From Gordoniibacillus chartarius (GTDB taxonomy: Bacteria > Bacillota > Bacilli > Paenibacillales > NBRC-103111), in the NCBI RefSeq assembly GCF_042432825.1, contig NZ_JBHLWN010000031.1, positions 62,001-126,000 on the forward strand: a stretch of DNA of 64,000 nucleotides, read 5' to 3'. Shown here piece after piece: positions 14,917-24,484 of the stretch. Below the pieces are notes generated by a model. It was not told the origin of the DNA. It was given only the letters and a program-made list of their open reading frames with translations, and searched no databases. Numbering within the stretch: the first letter of the stretch is position 1; every line of letters starts with the position of its first letter. A program made the position numbers and the translations under genes.

Positions 14917-17900
14917 TTACTGCACCGCTCCGAACGAATCCAAAACACTCACGTTGGAGACGATGAAGTTCACGCCTTTTTCGGCAAATTCGCCGGTCGA
15001 CGAATCGGCCTTCATATGAGCGTCATTACGATTAGCCAGCTTGAAGTCCATCGTGACGAACCCCTGCTTACCGATGCTGAAGAATTGAGACTTATCGGAC
15101 GGGACTTGCAGACCCTCGATCTCGAGCGGCACTTTGTCCGTATACGTTACCAGCGGCAACGCAAACGTCGTGATGTACTCTCGAACGACGAGCTGCGTGG
15201 TGTCCTCCGAATACCAACCTTGTCCGACCTGAAGATCGTTTGTACCCCGCACCGCATTCCCCAGTGTGGTGACCAACGATTCGCTTAATGCTGCACCGCC
15301 ATTTTTCTCGAAGTTGGCGAATACGTTATCGTCGCTGAGGATTTTCATGTTGACCAGAGCGGTCTTTAAATCGGGATTTATGCGATCAAGTTGACGAATA
15401 CCATCCACCCCGACGAGTTTACCTCCGCGAATTTCGAGCGTATGGACGACCTGGGATGTGGAAGTCTCCGTAGCCGATACATTGGAAGTGACTGCGCCGA
15501 ATTCCTTGCCCCCGATCTTTAATCTGCCATCGACCGTAAGAGGTATCGACCATTTGCCGTCGCCGCCCTTCGTACCGTATTGACTTAGGAACCCCTGATT
15601 GATCTCGTCCGTGTTATATGTGCCGGATGGATTCCATACTTTATTCAAGGCAGAACTGCTGATATCCAGCGCAAAGTTCCTGATCTTCAAGTCGCCATCG
15701 GATTTGCCGCTGACCGTTACCGCAGAGTCCTTATAGATGACCTGTTTGCCGTTCGCGCGTAGCGATGCCGCCAATTGTTTCGCGCCAGCTTCTGTTGCGG
15801 TTGATACCCCCGTGACCTCGGGGCTTACCTTGACGTTGTCGAACTGTACCATGCTGAAGCTGACCGGCTTGATCTCCCGCAACTTGTCTCCGGCTGCAAA
15901 CGCCACGCTGGTATTGCCCGAAGTATCGGAGTAGGCGTACAACACTTCTGGATCAACATTGGAGGTTTTCTCGCTCTGCTTCGTCTGCCAGAACAAGCCA
16001 TTCTCCGACTGCGATTGGGCGCTGAACGTTGGGAGCGTGCTATCGTCCTTCGGCACGTAACGCCTGAACATCACTTTAGTACGATAATCAGCAGTACGAT
16101 ACGACGGAGTAGCTTCCCCTGACCAGCGATATGGCGTACAGCCAAGCAAATTACAGGAGTAACGCGTTTCACTGTACGTATAGCGGTCTGCCGGACTTTT
16201 GATGCCATACTGGAACAAAGACTGCATATACATGGTCGTCCATTCCTCCACCGCGCCGATGCTTGCGGCAGTAATTCGACCATCAAACAGGTTAAAGTTG
16301 TTGACCCACGACGCCAACTTGATGTTCGACACCGAACTGTTATCCCGGATCGCCAGCAGGTCGCCAGCCAAGTTGAAGGAAGCCGAGGACGAATAAGGCG
16401 TTACCGATCTGATCGGTATATCATTCACCAGTTTCGCCTTGCTCATGGCCCATTTTACATTGCTCAAGTCGGGATCGATCAGTCGGAACATTGTGCTGCC
16501 AGAAGGCGACAGGCTGGGACTGATAAACGTCTGAATCGGCATGGAGAGAGCGAATCTCGCCGTGTTCACGCCTTTGTCCGCGATATTTCCCCAATATTGA
16601 GAAAGTCGCCATTGCGAAACCTCGAACCCCGATACGATAGGTTCGGGACTATCCTCGACCACTTTAACGAACAGCGTCAACTTCGCATTGGAATAGATGG
16701 GTTTGCCGTTTTCCTTGACGCCTTTATATTTGTTCTCCGTTGAAGATAACGGGTCGCCGTCACCGCCTAGATAGAAATGCAGTTTGTCAGGCTCAGGAGT
16801 GTCCCAACCCAATTCGATCTCCCAACTGTTAGACTCGGTAGACACCGGAATCGATACTGTCCCGTCTTTACCCGTAGCACGTTTGGTCATCTCCGATTTG
16901 TTAATGTTCTCGTTATCTTTTTTGTCGATTAACGAGAAACGGGCTTTGGTATCGGGAACCAGATCGTAGGTTTTCCCTTCGTGCTCGACCGCCATGCTGC
17001 CTCGGATCACTTGTTCCTCCGCGTTTTTCGCAATATCCCACAAATAACGTTTGCTGTCTTCCGTCCAGCCTTTCACCGGCTCGGTAAAGGTAACGCCTGT
17101 CGGAGTGCCGTTGCGGTCAACGACTTCGACGTTCAACTCGGCGTCAATGGCTGGTTGGTTGTTCATTTCTTTCCCACTGCCATATCCCCAAGGCTGGAAC
17201 CCCCATCCGCCGAACGGGTTGACCTTGTATTCAGCGGATACCGGGACGCTCTCGCTGGAAGGCTGCAACGTTTTGGCGTAATAATCCCGTGCATAGGAAC
17301 GGAACGTGAACGGGAGATTCCCGTTTTCCTTGTACGGAGAACGATCCGCATCCGCGGCGGATGATGCACCCCCGAGGGCGACTGCTTCGGCTTGACGCAA
17401 TGCAGACAAACTTTGAACCGTACTGTCATTAGGCCGGGCCGTCTGGCGAACCCACAAGTACCAATCGACCGCATTTTGCATCGGCATGAACGCATATTCC
17501 CGATCCAATGCGCTGCGACCGTCCCGAACACTGATTCCAACAACCGTTTGCAAGCTGAGAATCACTTTGTTTTGGTTAAAGGCTTCTTGCATACGCGATT
17601 CAAAATCGTCGTATGCCTGGCCCGACAGAATACCGCGCTCTTTGATTAAGTCCAGATATCCCTTGAACATTAGGCTGGCCGCAATCTGAGAGTCCATTTT
17701 ATCCTCGTCGCTCAAGCCGGAGTTGTTCTGGTCGGCTACATAATCCGTCAGCAATTTACGGAATGTTTCACCTGCCACTTGCTCCGTTCCTGTGCCGGAC
17801 ATGGAACGATTCGGATTGCCGGGAGCCATCTGATACAATGCTCTTTCAACAAGCTTCACAAAGAAGTTATCGGAACCCACAATCGTCGAGTTCTCGTGAT

Positions 17901-19971
17901 TGGCATAAGGCAACGTGCGTTTCAACAGATCTTCTCGAGAACCCCCCGGAGCACTGTCAGGATACAATAGATTGTCGCCGTACAACGTTTTTACCCTGCT
18001 GCTAGAGCCGCTGCGTTCAAACGTCACTAACCCTGAACCCGGCTTGGTGAACAAATCATGCGAAGTCTTGTTCGGGGCCATGTAGAACATCATCGAGTCG
18101 TTATTGAAGTTGAATCCGTTCTGCATATCCGATTCAGTTGCGTCTGCCGACAACACCTGATCATCATCGATCAGGAAACCAACTTGTAAAACCGCCACCG
18201 AATCGGAAGTTTGGAACGTTCCGGCTGGTGTCGAAGAATAACTGCCGCCTGTCGCCGGGGGAGTGCCGCCTACATTGGCTTCGCTCGAAGCTGCCTGAAC
18301 CCCCGAAGGAGCGACGAATGAAAAAGTCGATGTTACCAATGCCAGCACTAGAATAATACTCAGGCTGGAACGGGTAAGTGCAGAATTTGTACGTTTCCTT
18401 TTATATAGAAGGAACGATACTCCGCCAGCGAACACGAATGCACAAAGGAAGAACGCCAACCAAAGATACGGTAGCGCATCTCCCGTTTTTGGACTCGACG
18501 CTCCGGCTCCGGTTGCGATACCGGCTCCCAATACCACTTTGGTAATGGGGGAACCTGCATCGATAGCGGCGGTCATGATTTCGCCCGTATCGTTGTCCTT
18601 GATCATAAATGACTCGCCTGGCGTTACGGCGAATGTTTCCGATTTATGGCCTCGGTAGGATTTATCCGCCACCGCCGCGACATTCATGATCGAGAAGTTG
18701 TAGTCGTTGCCGCCTTTGCTGATCTCCAGTTGATGCTTCGGTGTTAGGTCGATACTGAAGTTGGCCTTACCCCCTGAAACGACTAAGGTATCGGAATTGG
18801 CCTTCGCCGCGGCGTATTTGCTATCGACCGTTACCTTGTAAGTGCCATCGGTCACGCCTTCAATGGTCTTGCTGTTCAGGTTCAGCGGATAAATGCTCGA
18901 TACCCCATCGGAGGAAGTGAGGGTGACATCAACCCCTGACCATGCTTGGCTTATATCAACGTTACGCTTCGTCGAAAGATAGACACTAATCGAACCCGAT
19001 TTTGCAATCGGCTGTTCAAAGACGACAGGGAACACGACTGTGCTGGCCGATGTGCCGGAAAGGATAGATGCGGGCAAACTGATTTCGGCCTTTCCGTTTG
19101 CTCCATCTTTGACGGTTCTTCCGGCAGACGAGACGAGGAACTTCCAAGTGAGCTTGTCCTTGTCGATCCAGACCATGCCATTGGCATCGGAAGTAAAAGA
19201 CAATGTGCCTTTGCCTTCCAGCAACTTGATCTCGACAGAAACATTTTTGAGCAAGGCGCTGGAAGTGTCCTTAAGGAGCAGTCCGACCAGCTTGGGGTTG
19301 GTCTGCATCGCCGCTCCGAACGGATGAAGCTTGGTTCCCGTCAAATCACGAATGGTTCGCTCTTCTTGATTGCCTTCTGAATAATCGAACGTGCGAATAG
19401 TGAAAGGAAAGTGGGTGCCAACCTTCACATTGAAATCATGTCGCATCACACTGCCATCCGCTTCGGGGACATCATCGCTGAAAGTCAGCGTTTCGATTAC
19501 CCCGTCAGCTTTCCCGAGAACCAGCGCCAGACGATCTCCGAGTCGATAGCCCGGATGATTAAAGACGAGCCGATAGCGGTTCGTTTTGTGGTCGAAGTTC
19601 TGGCTGTTGCCTGTGGCTGTACTGATGAGCTTATTATCCTGAGCCGACCACAATTCAAACGAAAATTCCGGGATGTAATCCGAACCCCATCCCGCAGGTG
19701 CGAACACATCGACATACAGACCGTCTGTTACGGAGCGGTCGGAGCGGTCGACTGCGACCGGAGCGGACGTTGTGGGCGATGTGGTCTCTGTGGTGGCAGT
19801 GGGAAGACTGGGTAGACCGGATAGGGACTCTGAACCCCCGGCTCCACTAGCCGCTACAACTTGCGAATCGACCGAACCGTTACCGGCTGTCGATTCCGCG
19901 GCGAATACGGATGTGGCGAACAACGAGAAAAGTAAGACCGTTGCTGCCAGACTGCTGATGAATCTTTGCAT
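14917..19971 (-). CDS. Giant two-module surface protein with internal sortase signal followed by a second signal peptide
   Basis: 1684 residues from the ATG at 19971 (AGGAGG, eight bases). Residues 1-24 are a signal peptide ending SVFA. Module 1 (25-493) has beta-sandwich repeats of the CarboxypepD/Ig type. Residues 494-497 are PKTG (context SPKTG), followed by a helix (499-523) and KRKR (524-527), exactly a cell-wall sorting signal, which normally ends a protein. The frame continues without stop into SLSIILVLALVTSTFSF and VQA-A (about 537-561), a second signal-peptide-like segment, then about 1120 residues of secreted module 2 ending at a stop without a sorting signal. Cleavage by sortase and signal peptidase would free two proteins. 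No function is recognised for module 2. The class B sortase of this island fits the SPKTG motif. Confidence 0.8.
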   Translation of the reverse strand: MQRFISSLAATVLLFSLFATSVFAAESTAGNGSVDSQVVAASGAGGSESLSGLPSLPTATTETTSPTTSAPVAVDRSDRSVTDGLYVDVFAPAGWGSDYIPEFSFELWSAQDNKLISTATGNSQNFDHKTNRYRLVFNHPGYRLGDRLALVLGKADGVIETLTFSDDVPEADGSVMRHDFNVKVGTHFPFTIRTFDYSEGNQEERTIRDLTGTKLHPFGAAMQTNPKLVGLLLKDTSSALLKNVSVEIKLLEGKGTLSFTSDANGMVWIDKDKLTWKFLVSSAGRTVKDGANGKAEISLPASILSGTSASTVVFPVVFEQPIAKSGSISVYLSTKRNVDISQAWSGVDVTLTSSDGVSSIYPLNLNSKTIEGVTDGTYKVTVDSKYAAAKANSDTLVVSGGKANFSIDLTPKHQLEISKGGNDYNFSIMNVAAVADKSYRGHKSETFAVTPGESFMIKDNDTGEIMTAAIDAGSPITKVVLGAGIATGAGASSPKTGDALPYLWLAFFLCAFVFAGGVSFLLYKRKRTNSALTRSSLSIILVLALVTSTFSFVAPSGVQAASSEANVGGTPPATGGSYSSTPAGTFQTSDSVAVLQVGFLIDDDQVLSADATESDMQNGFNFNNDSMMFYMAPNKTSHDLFTKPGSGLVTFERSGSSSRVKTLYGDNLLYPDSAPGGSREDLLKRTLPYANHENSTIVGSDNFFVKLVERALYQMAPGNPNRSMSGTGTEQVAGETFRKLLTDYVADQNNSGLSDEDKMDSQIAASLMFKGYLDLIKERGILSGQAYDDFESRMQEAFNQNKVILSLQTVVGISVRDGRSALDREYAFMPMQNAVDWYLWVRQTARPNDSTVQSLSALRQAEAVALGGASSAADADRSPYKENGNLPFTFRSYARDYYAKTLQPSSESVPVSAEYKVNPFGGWGFQPWGYGSGKEMNNQPAIDAELNVEVVDRNGTPTGVTFTEPVKGWTEDSKRYLWDIAKNAEEQVIRGSMAVEHEGKTYDLVPDTKARFSLIDKKDNENINKSEMTKRATGKDGTVSIPVSTESNSWEIELGWDTPEPDKLHFYLGGDGDPLSSTENKYKGVKENGKPIYSNAKLTLFVKVVEDSPEPIVSGFEVSQWRLSQYWGNIADKGVNTARFALSMPIQTFISPSLSPSGSTMFRLIDPDLSNVKWAMSKAKLVNDIPIRSVTPYSSSASFNLAGDLLAIRDNSSVSNIKLASWVNNFNLFDGRITAASIGAVEEWTTMYMQSLFQYGIKSPADRYTYSETRYSCNLLGCTPYRWSGEATPSYRTADYRTKVMFRRYVPKDDSTLPTFSAQSQSENGLFWQTKQSEKTSNVDPEVLYAYSDTSGNTSVAFAAGDKLREIKPVSFSMVQFDNVKVSPEVTGVSTATEAGAKQLAASLRANGKQVIYKDSAVTVSGKSDGDLKIRNFALDISSSALNKVWNPSGTYNTDEINQGFLSQYGTKGGDGKWSIPLTVDGRLKIGGKEFGAVTSNVSATETSTSQVVHTLEIRGGKLVGVDGIRQLDRINPDLKTALVNMKILSDDNVFANFEKNGGAALSESLVTTLGNAVRGTNDLQVGQGWYSEDTTQLVVREYITTFALPLVTYTDKVPLEIEGLQVPSDKSQFFSIGKQGFVTMDFKLANRNDAHMKADSSTGEFAEKGVNFIVSNVSVLDSFGAVQ

Positions 19972-20138
19972 TCTGCTTTCCTCCTGTAAACTTTGGTTTG
20001 CACCTGTAATGTTTGGCTTCGTCGGTGCTTGATGAAAGTACATTCGCTCCGAATTCCACTGCATTCTCGAAAAAATATCTTAGTAAATAATCCCGAATAT
20101 TCACAGGTGTACCCACAGTTTGTTTGCACGAATAAAAA

Positions 20139-20163
20139 GAGCGATACCGCACAGGTATCACTC
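20139..20163 (-). terminator. Terminator of the CuAO-domain/transglutaminase-like gene
   Basis: On the minus strand GAGTGATACC-TGTGC-GGTATCGCTC is followed by TTTTTATT. A second hairpin, CCAAGCCGT/ACGGCTTGG (20188-20219), lies directly after the stop at 20220. Confidence 0.75.
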
Positions 20164-20219
20164 TGGTTGTGAAACGAGATATTCAGTCCAAGCCGTATTT
20201 CCATCACTAAACGGCTTGG

Positions 20220-21875
20220 TTAATGTTTAAGGGTGATCTTGGAGCCATCGGTTGGCTGAACGTAAATGAAGAAGTCTTTTTCCCACTGATCGAAATTTGG
20301 CAGTCTCTGCAGACTAGTCAAGTTGTACCATTTGCCGTTTATCATGATTGCGGACTCCGCATGTCCTTCCGGGCCGTAGATCATTGTATTGTACCCCAAG
20401 ACATCGAATACAGCGGAATCGACTTGTGAAATGGATTCGCATCCACGATTCAACTCGATCAGCGCTTGGTAGGCTGAAAACGGTGCTTCGCCAATATCTT
20501 TTGCCTTCCCCACCAGTTGTGTGGAAAGAATCCGTGCTTTGATGATTTTTACAATCTCTTCTTTGCTCACGCCGTCTGCCATCAGTTCTCCATAAAGCTG
20601 TTCGGCATAATATAACCCCTTATTTCGCTCCGAACGATCACTTTTGTCACCAGACCACCGCGCACCATTCATGTACTCGGTCAGATACTGTTCCTCTTGC
20701 GAAATGTCGACTTTATCCAATCCTGCAACGGCTTTATCGACGATCTTCATGACCGTATCATATTGCGACTGATTTAAGCTGCCGTAATCATGTCGACCGT
20801 AACGAACGGTACGTTTCTCGAAATTGCGGTACTCAATGAATTTTCCATCCATGTCGACGATTCGTATTTGTTCAGCAGGTAAGATCGTACCTGTCGTAAC
20901 CGGCTCTTGGACAGTGCCGGTATTTTCAGAACCCCGGACAGCACTTTCGATAAAAACTGTATACGTTGCGCCATCCCACCTGACCGTTCCGCCTAATGAT
21001 TCACTCACGAAACGGAGCGGTACCATCGTGCTGCCGTTTACCTTCTGTGACGGAATGGCCAATTTTACAGTTTTTCCGTTTACTGTGGCTTCGCTCTGGC
21101 CGACCGTAAGTCTGATCGTCGTACTTCCTTTTGTAGCGGTGACGGTCTCGGTTGCGCCGTTCCAATCGACATTAGCACCTAATGTCTCGAATATGCCCCG
21201 AAGCGGAACAAGTACACTTCCATTCATCATGATCGGCGGCTGCGGGTAGTTCTGCACCACATTATCGATCACGACAACGGGATCTTTCTTTTGGACAGAT
21301 GCGATCATGACTTTGCTTTTCCCGGAAGGGGCAGTTGAAGTCCCGTCCAATCGGTCTTTGATCCGGTTTATTTGCGACACGATGGTGTTGCTCTGCCCTC
21401 GAAGCGTAGACAACCCGTCGCCGCCTTGGATAGTTACAACGATTTTTGTGTTCGTAAGGGCTGTTCGCAAACTTTCTCCCTGAAAAGCAAAGCCTCCGTC
21501 CATCTTCTCTTCGATGGCCGACAAACTATCGATCACCTGAGTCACAGTTTCAATGCTCCAGCCGCTTTCTTTCAGGGCGGCAACCGCTTTGTTCAGGTTG
21601 GAAACATAGGTGTCTTCATCGTAAACATACGTCTCGTATCCGCTGGAGATGGTTTGCTGTTGCGCGGTGGTGATTGGAGAAGATAAGGAAGGGGAGGAAG
21701 GAGCCGCAAGTGCAGAACCCCCTCCGAGGACTAACTGGCCGACTAGTGCGGTAGTCATGAGAACCCCATTTACGACAAGTGCGAACGCCCGCTTGGCTGG
21801 CTTGCTGCGCGTATAGACTGAGTTCATCTGAACCTTGACATGACCGAGTGTTTGCTTTGCTGGCTTCTTGTTCAT
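20220..21875 (-). CDS. Secreted copper-amine-oxidase-N domain protein with transglutaminase-like C-terminus
   Basis: 551 residues from the ATG at 21875 (AAAGGAGGTC). A long positively charged n-region and hydrophobic core (FALVVNGVLMTTALVGQLVLG) ending in ALA form the signal peptide. Residues about 190-310 hold two stalk-type copper-amine-oxidase-N motifs (VLVPLRGIFETLGANVDWNG and MVPLRFVSESLGGTVRWDG), a surface-binding module and not the oxidase itself. Residues about 380-551 look like a divergent transglutaminase/protease core: Cys in NRGCESISQVD, His in GPEGHAESAIMINGKWYNL. It follows the giant surface protein only loosely (own terminator, own promoter region), but both are probably extracellular partners. 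Confidence 0.75.
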   Translation of the reverse strand: MNKKPAKQTLGHVKVQMNSVYTRSKPAKRAFALVVNGVLMTTALVGQLVLGGGSALAAPSSPSLSSPITTAQQQTISSGYETYVYDEDTYVSNLNKAVAALKESGWSIETVTQVIDSLSAIEEKMDGGFAFQGESLRTALTNTKIVVTIQGGDGLSTLRGQSNTIVSQINRIKDRLDGTSTAPSGKSKVMIASVQKKDPVVVIDNVVQNYPQPPIMMNGSVLVPLRGIFETLGANVDWNGATETVTATKGSTTIRLTVGQSEATVNGKTVKLAIPSQKVNGSTMVPLRFVSESLGGTVRWDGATYTVFIESAVRGSENTGTVQEPVTTGTILPAEQIRIVDMDGKFIEYRNFEKRTVRYGRHDYGSLNQSQYDTVMKIVDKAVAGLDKVDISQEEQYLTEYMNGARWSGDKSDRSERNKGLYYAEQLYGELMADGVSKEEIVKIIKARILSTQLVGKAKDIGEAPFSAYQALIELNRGCESISQVDSAVFDVLGYNTMIYGPEGHAESAIMINGKWYNLTSLQRLPNFDQWEKDFFIYVQPTDGSKITLKH

Positions 21876-22018
21876 CGGAATTGACCTCCTTTGCGAATTG
21901 GCTTTCCAGACCACTTGTTGTATTCGCACTCTGTTCGTAGGTCAACAAAGATATTTCTGCCTTCAAAACAATTTCAGCATTGATCGGCTACATGAAATTT
22001 AGACTTCCGACAGGCAGT

Positions 22019-22471
22019 TCATGCCCATGCACCGAGTTCCTTTAATTGCTCGATCTTCCGCCGATGCCAATCGACTTCCAAAACATCTGATCGATCAAAC
22101 CCAAACTCTGTCTGCGTGTAATAAAACAACGGCTGTGAGAATATCAAGACAGGTATTTCTCTTCCGCCAACACTTTCACGAATTGTTCGAATCACCTGCA
22201 ATTCAATAGTGTCGGAAGGGAAACAGACAACATTATTCAACAACTTTTTGGGCTTTATCAGATCGTCGCCTTGGAAATGGAATTCCCTAATCGACGTTAA
22301 CGTAAGGCGGTCTCCATCTAGTTTCCAACGAAATGTATGAAAGGAATCGTACTCTGCCGCGCTAAACCAAAAGTAATAACCACTGAAGTCTGCCATTAAG
22401 CTAATGGCATCATCTTCCCATGCGATATGATAGAGTGAACCACCTGTCCAATAGCCGACTATCCCTGGCAT
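22019..22471 (-). CDS. Hypothetical 150-residue protein downstream of LRR gene
   Basis: Begins MPGIVGYWTGGSLYHIAWEDD four bases after the stop of the LRR gene, with GAGGTTAA as ribosome binding site, so the two are co-translated. Beta-rich with many Trp/Tyr/Phe (YYFWFSAAEYDSFHTFRW) and no signal peptide, suggesting a small lipocalin-like or DUF-type beta-barrel. No family recognised. Confidence 0.6.
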   Translation of the reverse strand: MPGIVGYWTGGSLYHIAWEDDAISLMADFSGYYFWFSAAEYDSFHTFRWKLDGDRLTLTSIREFHFQGDDLIKPKKLLNNVVCFPSDTIELQVIRTIRESVGGREIPVLIFSQPLFYYTQTEFGFDRSDVLEVDWHRRKIEQLKELGAWA

Positions 22472-22475
22472 TCAA

Positions 22476-23360
22476 TTAACCTCGCTTTCTTCTAGGCTTA
22501 TACGAGGTCACATCATGTCGCTGAACAGGCAATTGATGTATAACAGAATAGTCGCTGATCGGATTATGTCCCACATACAATTTACTCAAGTTGATGAGAT
22601 GCACCAATGGCGAAATATCTTCAATCTGGTTATGTCTCACATCCAAATAGTCCAAGTGCCAACGATCCCTGGCAATGAACGATAAGTGACTCAGCCGATT
22701 GTATCTGAGCGTTAAAGAATAGAGTGGCAGATCCAAAACCGAACTGAAGTCCGATATTTGATTGTGAGACAAGTCCAACTCAGCAAGCCATTTTAAGTCT
22801 GCTAGTGGGGTGATATCCTGAATACCACAATGCTCCAGTCGGACAAACTCGAGCTTGTGGCTCCATAAGAAAGGATCATCTGATAGGGAAGCGAGTTCCT
22901 CTTGTTTTATTGACAATTCTCGAAAAATCTCTAAGTCGTGAAGTGAAGCTCTTTTAATAAACAGGGAGCGCAAATTTATTAGCTCCGATAGAAATGACCA
23001 ATCCTTATTGCGGGTGCCAACAACATGCAATTCATTGAGTTCCTTGAAATTGCTGAGGAAAGTAAGGTCGGTTGTCTTTGCATACAGATACAACGCCTTC
23101 AAGCGATTGAAATGTTTCAAATCCGCTTCCCACATCCTGTTAACCGAAGCCCGAACATTGAACCTTATGCTCGGTTTGAATACTTGAAACCCCGACCCCA
23201 CAATTGCCCGTGGAACTTGCTCATGTTCCTCCGCTGCCGAGTAGATCAACAATCCTCGCAACTGAGCGATGTCTTTAGACGTTAGAGGTTCATCCGTAAC
23301 CTCCAACTCATGCCGTACCGCATTTTCAAAACCTTTGTCCTGAAACTCGATAATCTCCAT
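22476..23360 (-). CDS. Leucine-rich repeat protein
   Basis: 294 residues. Residues about 70-285 carry at least eight internalin-type leucine-rich repeats of 21-23 residues (LAELDLSHNQISDFSSVLDL, YLDVRHNQIEDISPLVHLIN, LYVGHNPISDYSVI). There is no signal peptide or anchor, so it is probably cytoplasmic and binds another protein. AGGAGGATT precedes the start. The following 150-residue gene is translationally coupled. Exact role unknown. Confidence 0.8.
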   Translation of the reverse strand: MEIIEFQDKGFENAVRHELEVTDEPLTSKDIAQLRGLLIYSAAEEHEQVPRAIVGSGFQVFKPSIRFNVRASVNRMWEADLKHFNRLKALYLYAKTTDLTFLSNFKELNELHVVGTRNKDWSFLSELINLRSLFIKRASLHDLEIFRELSIKQEELASLSDDPFLWSHKLEFVRLEHCGIQDITPLADLKWLAELDLSHNQISDFSSVLDLPLYSLTLRYNRLSHLSFIARDRWHLDYLDVRHNQIEDISPLVHLINLSKLYVGHNPISDYSVIHQLPVQRHDVTSYKPRRKRG

Positions 23361-23568
23361 ATTAATCCTCCTGACTTTATCCTTTTACCGCATTAAACAA
23401 TCGGTGTAATATGTTACCTCTTTTATGAGTAATTGGGAAGATCATCTAATAGGGGTTTGAAAATAATTCTGAAGAAGAGACACTTAGGGGTGAGTAGTAG
23501 AGCGTAGCATTGGAAAATCTCTGAATTTCCGAGCGGGAGTCGATAATAACTTGATCTAAAAAGAAGAA

Positions 23569-23588
23569 GGTGCCAGATTTATGGCACC
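23569..23588 (-). terminator. Terminator of the intact sigK
   Basis: GGTGCCA-TAAATC-TGGCACC on the minus strand followed by TTCTTCTTTTT, just after the stop at 23597. Confidence 0.8.
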
Positions 23589-23596
23589 CTCCGTGA

Positions 23597-24301
23597 TCAC
23601 CGCTTTGACTTGTAAAATTCATGATATAACTTCATCAACGCACGTTTCTCGATGCGTGAAACATAAGACCGAGATATGCCTAACTCTTTTGCAATTTCGC
23701 GTTGCGTTCTTTCTTCACCGCCATTTTCTAATCCGAAGCGGGCAACAACAACTTCCTTTTCCCGCTCGTCGAGAATATCAAGATTCCGGTAAATCTTTGA
23801 TTTTTCAATTTTTAGTTGCACTTTTTCAATAACATCATCAGGCTCTGTGCCGAGAATATCAATTAAAGAAATTTCGTTGCCTTCCTTATCCGTCCCAATG
23901 GGATCATGAAGGGAAACATCCTTTCGGGTCTTCTTTTTGGAACGCAAATGCATAAGAATTTCATTTTCTATACACCTTGCGGCGAAAGTCGCCAGTTTCG
24001 TTCCCTTATCAGGTGAGAAAGACTCAATGGCTTTAATAAGGCCAATTGTGCCTATGGATATGAGATCTTCCAAATCCTCATTTGTGTTATCGAACTTTTT
24101 AACCACATGGGCAACTAAACGTAGGTTATGCTCGATGAGAATATTTCGGGATGTTTGATTCCCCTCGGCAAGCAACTTTAAGTGTCTGGTTTCTTCCTCT
24201 TCTTGAAGAGGTTGTGGAAATGCGTTGTTTTTAACATAAGAAACCAATAGCGATAGCTCTTTTATGAATAAAGCAATTGTCGCAAAAAAACCTGTGATCA
24301 T
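23597..24301 (-). CDS. sigK: RNA polymerase sporulation sigma factor SigK, intact, island-type copy
   Basis: 234 residues, full length for pro-sigma-K. An N-terminal hydrophobic pro-sequence (GFFATIALFIKELSLLVSYV) is followed by NNAFPQPL, region 2 (LRLVAHVVKKFDN, DLISIGTIGLIKAIESFSPDKGTKLATFAARCI), a RKDVSL linker and region 4 (LDEREKEVVVARFGL, TQREIAKELGISRSYVSRIEKRAL). Sigma-K drives late mother-cell genes after SpoIVFB-type processing. GGAGGTGG precedes the start. The coding sequence is AT-richer than, and by eye only about two-thirds identical at DNA level to, the sigK fragment at 24485-24694, so it is a distinct copy, not a recent duplicate. A GGGGGTAAAAA box lies upstream, as in the 12.3 kb operon. 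Confidence 0.9.
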   Translation of the reverse strand: MITGFFATIALFIKELSLLVSYVKNNAFPQPLQEEEETRHLKLLAEGNQTSRNILIEHNLRLVAHVVKKFDNTNEDLEDLISIGTIGLIKAIESFSPDKGTKLATFAARCIENEILMHLRSKKKTRKDVSLHDPIGTDKEGNEISLIDILGTEPDDVIEKVQLKIEKSKIYRNLDILDEREKEVVVARFGLENGGEERTQREIAKELGISRSYVSRIEKRALMKLYHEFYKSKR

Positions 24302-24364
24302 TTGGCCACCTCCACGCTGTTGTTATTTTACTTAGGAAAAAGCGGGGTGGTGACCAAAGCAAAA

Positions 24365-24374
24365 TTTTTACCCC
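24365..24374 (-). promoter_or_regulatory. GGGGTAAAAA box upstream of intact sigK
   Basis: Same ten-base word as at 12336-12345 and 9306-9315. Here and at 12.3 kb it is followed by TTGCTTTG and a similar CACCCC/CAACCC spacer. The role is inferred. Confidence 0.35.
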
Positions 24375-24484
24375 CACGAAAAGCTGATAGAACTAAGGGT
24401 GAAGCTTGATGATCGTATTACCTTTGCCCGACCGCACAAGCAAAACACGCTCAGAAAAGATGACTATTTTACGTTGGAGTTTGT

